From JBHPHI01 sp042569595 (GTDB lineage: Bacteria; Patescibacteriota; Microgenomatia; UBA1400; 2-01-FULL-45-11): DNA of 37,163 nt. The stretch's first letter is position 1; every line of letters starts with the position of its first letter. The position numbers and the translations under genes were made by a program. Positions 34,288 through 37,163 of the stretch are shown here, one piece after another. The notes under the pieces were generated by a model. The model was not told where the DNA came from. It did no database searches and saw only the letters and a list, made by a program, of their open reading frames with translations. The DNA is taken from assembly GCA_042569595.1 (NCBI GenBank), contig JBHPHI010000007.1, positions 1 to 37,163 of the forward strand, in the 5' to 3' direction.

Positions 34288-35571
34288 ATGAATAAAATTG
34301 AAAAAATTCTCTTCCAAGCACTTGTATTTCTTATTCCCACAAACTTAGCCTATCACTGGATCACTCAAGAAGCCTACGTCAACGGAATTCTAATAGATTA
34401 CCTTATTCCAAAACTTTACCTATCAGACATTCCTATAATATTCTTGCTACTTATATGGATCCTAAAATCACGCCAAATTTGGCAAAAAAAGAAAGTAAAC
34501 CTTGACTATAACTCCCTACTTAATCCTTATAGTTTCTTACTTATATTGTCTTACTTTATTTTTGTTCGAGGATTGTTTTCTCAAAGTCCTTTGGCTGCAA
34601 TTTGGTACTGGATAAAGATTTTCGAATACTCTCTGTTTTACCTCTGGTTTAAAGATCATTTTTGGAAAGGTTCTTCCCTTAACTTCAGACGCATTTCTAG
34701 ACTCTTGCTGCCTCCACTCATCATTTCTCTACTCTTCCAGTCCACCTTAGGCATATATCAGTTCATGTTTCAAAAGTCATTTGCCGGGTTTTGGTTCTTT
34801 GGAGAAACCACTCTCTCATCTTCCCCTCACATTGCAAAAGCCAACCTCCCCTTTTTACTCCCACATCTGGGAAGAAGCCTATTTATTACCCCCTATGGGA
34901 CTACACCTCACAGCAACGTTTTTGCCGGTTTTTTAAGCTTTGGAACAATATTGCTATATACTCTCTCTAGAGGAAATGGCAAAAGTGGAATATATCAAAA
35001 GTATATCTTATATATCACCTACATCTTATCAGCGATTGCATTAGCAATTTCCTTGTCTGGTTCAGCCTGGATATCTTTACTCGTAGCATTTTCACTTATC
35101 GGCTTACTCAAAACCTCTAGCAAACATCAACATTGGGTGCTAACATTTTTTGCTTTAAGCCTGGTTGCAACTTTTTTATTCATTCAAACACCAAACAACC
35201 CAATTATTGATGACTATTCACAATCAAGAAGACTAGATCTGAATCAAATAGCAACTAAAATAATTCAACACAAACCAATAGTTGGTGTCGGCTTAAATAA
35301 TTTCACCTCCCAGATGAAAAACTATGGAAATGTCTCATCAACAACACAGTTCCTCCAACCTCCTCACAATATCTTTCTACTCATTTTATCTGAGGTCGGA
35401 GCTCTTGGGCTATATCTCCTTTATCTCCTAGTACAAAAAATCAAAAGGTCAAAATCAAGACTATTATTAATCCCAATAATTGCTCTGCTACTGGTTGGCC
35501 TACTTGATCACTACCCCATCACACTACAAACAGGACAACTCCTAACAATTCTTTCACTTTCTATAATATAG
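34288..35571 (+). CDS. O-antigen ligase/polymerase family membrane protein
   Basis: The product has 427 residues with about 10-12 membrane segments. The large loop between about 280 and 360 carries the family signature: SRRLDLNQIATKIIQHKPIV, GVGLNNF and QPPHNIFLLILSEVGALGL, as in Wzy_C/WaaL-type proteins that polymerise or attach surface glycans using undecaprenyl-linked donors at the outer face of the membrane. No glycosyltransferase genes are adjacent, so it may act on a separately encoded glycan, or glycosylate surface proteins such as pilins or the giants (speculative). No Shine-Dalgarno is seen before ATG 34288; it starts 26 bp after IR-R. Confidence 0.88.
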   Translation: MNKIEKILFQALVFLIPTNLAYHWITQEAYVNGILIDYLIPKLYLSDIPIIFLLLIWILKSRQIWQKKKVNLDYNSLLNPYSFLLILSYFIFVRGLFSQSPLAAIWYWIKIFEYSLFYLWFKDHFWKGSSLNFRRISRLLLPPLIISLLFQSTLGIYQFMFQKSFAGFWFFGETTLSSSPHIAKANLPFLLPHLGRSLFITPYGTTPHSNVFAGFLSFGTILLYTLSRGNGKSGIYQKYILYITYILSAIALAISLSGSAWISLLVAFSLIGLLKTSSKHQHWVLTFFALSLVATFLFIQTPNNPIIDDYSQSRRLDLNQIATKIIQHKPIVGVGLNNFTSQMKNYGNVSSTTQFLQPPHNIFLLILSEVGALGLYLLYLLVQKIKRSKSRLLLIPIIALLLVGLLDHYPITLQTGQLLTILSLSII

Positions 35572-35791
35572 GTTATTAACTTATAGGATCATCCTTTCAA
35601 TATATGTGTTCATTTTTATGTAAATCTTCCCTTTGGCTATGTTTAGATTTCTTACAAACTCACTCATAGGCTCAACGCTTTTAAAAGCCAAACCTCATCA
35701 CTCAAACTCACCCAACAACACACCTGCTCATGCTCAACTTAAATTAATATAGTGCCTCTTGTTGACTCACCTCATGAAACCTGTCTTAATT

Positions 35792-35811
35792 AATCTATGC
35801 AAATCTATGCA
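35792..35811 (+). repeat. Perfect tandem 10-bp repeat upstream of giant 3
   Basis: AATCTATGCA occurs twice head-to-tail (35792-35801 and 35802-35811). With a period of one helical turn it is a good candidate binding site, and it lies where the -35 of the putative TATAAA promoter would fall. Confidence 0.65.
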
Positions 35812-35818
35812 TCCCAGA

Positions 35819-35824
35819 TATAAA
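35819..35824 (+). promoter_or_regulatory. -10 box of giant 3
   Basis: TATAAA lies 20 bases before ATG 35845. No consensus -35 exists at 17 bp; that place is taken by the tandem repeat, suggesting an activator-dependent promoter (inference). TTGACT at 35762 is the alternative -35 with a poorer -10 (TTAATT). Confidence 0.35.
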
Positions 35825-35844
35825 AGTGCACACCCTGCCTGAAA

Positions 35845-37163
35845 ATGCAAGAAAAAAAATTCTTCACCATCACACAAGCTGCCGACTTTCTCAAAGTCTC
35901 GGTCGATACGTTGCGTAGGCTTGAAAAAAAAGGAGCGATTAAACCAAATCGTGGAACAGGCAACACACGACAATACTCATTCGATGATTTAGTGCTACTA
36001 CAACAGACTACCTCCAACCAAAAAAGAACCTATTCGATTAGCGAAACATCCAAAATACTACAGGTCTCTATCGATACCATCCGCAGGTGGGAAAAAGCAG
36101 GTAAAATTCAAAGTATTAGAACTCCTGGTGGCCACAGGCGTTTTACTCATAAAGAAGTAGACAAGGTTAAAACAACCAACTTCACTCCTCCTCAACCAAA
36201 AACTCCTCCTCCCACCCCCATGGTCCCCGATATCGCATCACCCATGCCTCTTCCTCAACCTACTCCCTCCTCAGAAACACCTCAGGTGACTCCTTCAGAA
36301 ACAACAGAGGTAAGTTCCTCAGATCCTAACACTCCCAAAGCCCAAAAGGATCATCCCAAAACTCACTTCACAAGATCAAAACCCTTTATATATGCCACTA
36401 TCTTCACGATTCTACTGCTATTAATTGGTGGTGGACTCATTCTCAATAGAACCCTAAACCCAACCTCCGCAGACGACAGATCTCAAGCTTCGTACAACTC
36501 AGACTTACCCACTTCACCCTCAAACCAAATTTCCCCAAAACTAGACACCTCCTCGTTTCTTAATGGAAAAATCACCATCGGCACAAACGACGGATCGGTA
36601 GCTTCTTTAGATGAAGACGGAAATTTCAACATCACTGGAGACATAGATGCTGACCATATCACTGCCAACTCAGCCACCATCCGAAATGATATTGAAGTTG
36701 GAGGTGGCTTGCTTTTACTTCCACACTCCCAACCAACCACTGCCGCACCCGGAACCGTATACTACGACAAAACTGCGGATGCAGTTTCTTACTATAATGG
36801 AACAGAATGGATCTATTTAGATCAAACATCATCGGAAGTGATCGTAGGGTCTCTGCAAGATGCGTATGACGTTGGCAACACCATTACCGCCACAAGTGGA
36901 CTTGCCATCAAAAACAGCGACAGTTCCACTATATTCAGTATCCCCACCTCTTCATCTTCTCCGATTTTATTAGGACAGAACACCTCTATCTCTGGAGATA
37001 TTTACGCAAATAAATTCATTGACACCCAAAACAACAGTTACTACATAGACCCCGATGAATCTTCCACAGCAATTAACGTCGCTGGAAACATAGCCCTAAA
37101 GGAAAACATCACCTTCTCCCAAAATGGCGAAGTGTTAAGTAACGGTGATGATGGATACATTAC
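35845..37163 (+). CDS. Giant fibre protein with two MerR-type HTH domains, 3' partial (giant 3)
   Basis: The frame is open from ATG 35845 to the right edge (439 codons); an in-frame stop at 35821 limits the start. Residues ~8-52 are a first MerR-like HTH (TITQAADFLKVSVDTLRRLEKKG), and ~64-108 a second (SISETSKILQVSIDTIRRWEKAG) with the RTPGGHRRF wing typical of MerR proteins. Residues ~113-178 are a Pro/Thr/Ser linker, and ~180-200 the membrane helix. Outside it, RSQAS, SFLNGKITIGT, YYNGTEWI, SYYIDP and ITFSQNGE match giant 2 in the same order, so the two are paralogues differing in the number of DNA-binding domains. No Shine-Dalgarno is seen. It is expected to continue into a long fibre beyond the window. 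Confidence 0.92.
   Translation, partial: MQEKKFFTITQAADFLKVSVDTLRRLEKKGAIKPNRGTGNTRQYSFDDLVLLQQTTSNQKRTYSISETSKILQVSIDTIRRWEKAGKIQSIRTPGGHRRFTHKEVDKVKTTNFTPPQPKTPPPTPMVPDIASPMPLPQPTPSSETPQVTPSETTEVSSSDPNTPKAQKDHPKTHFTRSKPFIYATIFTILLLLIGGGLILNRTLNPTSADDRSQASYNSDLPTSPSNQISPKLDTSSFLNGKITIGTNDGSVASLDEDGNFNITGDIDADHITANSATIRNDIEVGGGLLLLPHSQPTTAAPGTVYYDKTADAVSYYNGTEWIYLDQTSSEVIVGSLQDAYDVGNTITATSGLAIKNSDSSTIFSIPTSSSSPILLGQNTSISGDIYANKFIDTQNNSYYIDPDESSTAINVAGNIALKENITFSQNGEVLSNGDDGYI

Larger units (their letters stand above)
35572..35844. other. Non-coding region before giant 3
   Basis: No gene is seen. It has a perfect 12-bp palindrome GCTTTTAAAAGC (35677-35688), an AGGAT/ATCCT dyad just after the ligase stop, a TTGACT at 35762-35767, and the tandem repeats at 35792-35811. 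Confidence 0.6.

Noticed and set aside
35767..36017. Short minus-strand frames over the start of giant 3
   Set aside because: They lie antisense to the clear HTH coding sequence and have no start signals or recognisable domains.

Overview
The window looks like chromosome from a Patescibacteria/CPR bacterium, possibly of the Microgenomates group (inference from content, not from a marker tree). It uses the standard code, has moderate-to-low GC, many genes with no Shine-Dalgarno sequence or almost no 5' leader, tRNAs without an encoded CCA, two type IV pilin-like proteins, and extremely long membrane-anchored fibre proteins of a kind seen in CPR genomes. There is no integrase, capsid, rRNA or CRISPR, so I do not read it as phage despite the tail-fibre-like repeats.

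Layout. (1) 3-8984: C-terminal ~2990 codons of a giant surface protein (giant 1) with three ~2.2-kb glycine-rich repeats. (2) 8985-9590: non-coding, with hairpins and several direct repeats before the next gene. (3) 9591-20150: a complete 3519-residue protein (giant 2) with a MerR-type helix-turn-helix at the N terminus, a proline-rich linker, one membrane segment and over 3200 residues of fibre repeats. (4) 20190-23757: three smaller surface or secreted proteins; the middle one contains a 633-bp repeat that reads identical in both copies. (5) 23758-24033: hairpin-rich spacer. (6) 24034-26671: two pilin-like proteins and a PEGA/beta-propeller membrane protein. (7) 26675-33468: mostly housekeeping and stress genes (AhpC-type peroxiredoxin, tRNA-Arg, a YdjM-like membrane protein, tRNA-Pro, GNAT acetyltransferase, MsrB, DsbA-like oxidoreductase, MFS transporter, two unknown small proteins, Ndk, M16 peptidase). 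(8) 33527-34262: a small acidic-tailed protein inside a 16-bp perfect inverted repeat, with strong hairpins at both sides. (9) 34288-35571: O-antigen ligase-like polymerase. (10) 35845 to the right edge: the start of a third giant (giant 3), homologous to giant 2 but with two tandem MerR-type domains.

The main theme is a cell-surface fibre locus. At least two of the three giants join a cytoplasmic DNA-binding domain through one membrane helix to a very long external stalk. Short tandem direct repeats lie at or just upstream of the putative promoters of both. This is compatible with membrane-tethered regulators that sense through a fibre and may control their own genes, or with fibres whose base is tethered to DNA. 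Many surface proteins here carry conserved cysteines, and the DsbA-like, MsrB and peroxiredoxin genes would fit disulfide formation and oxidative repair.
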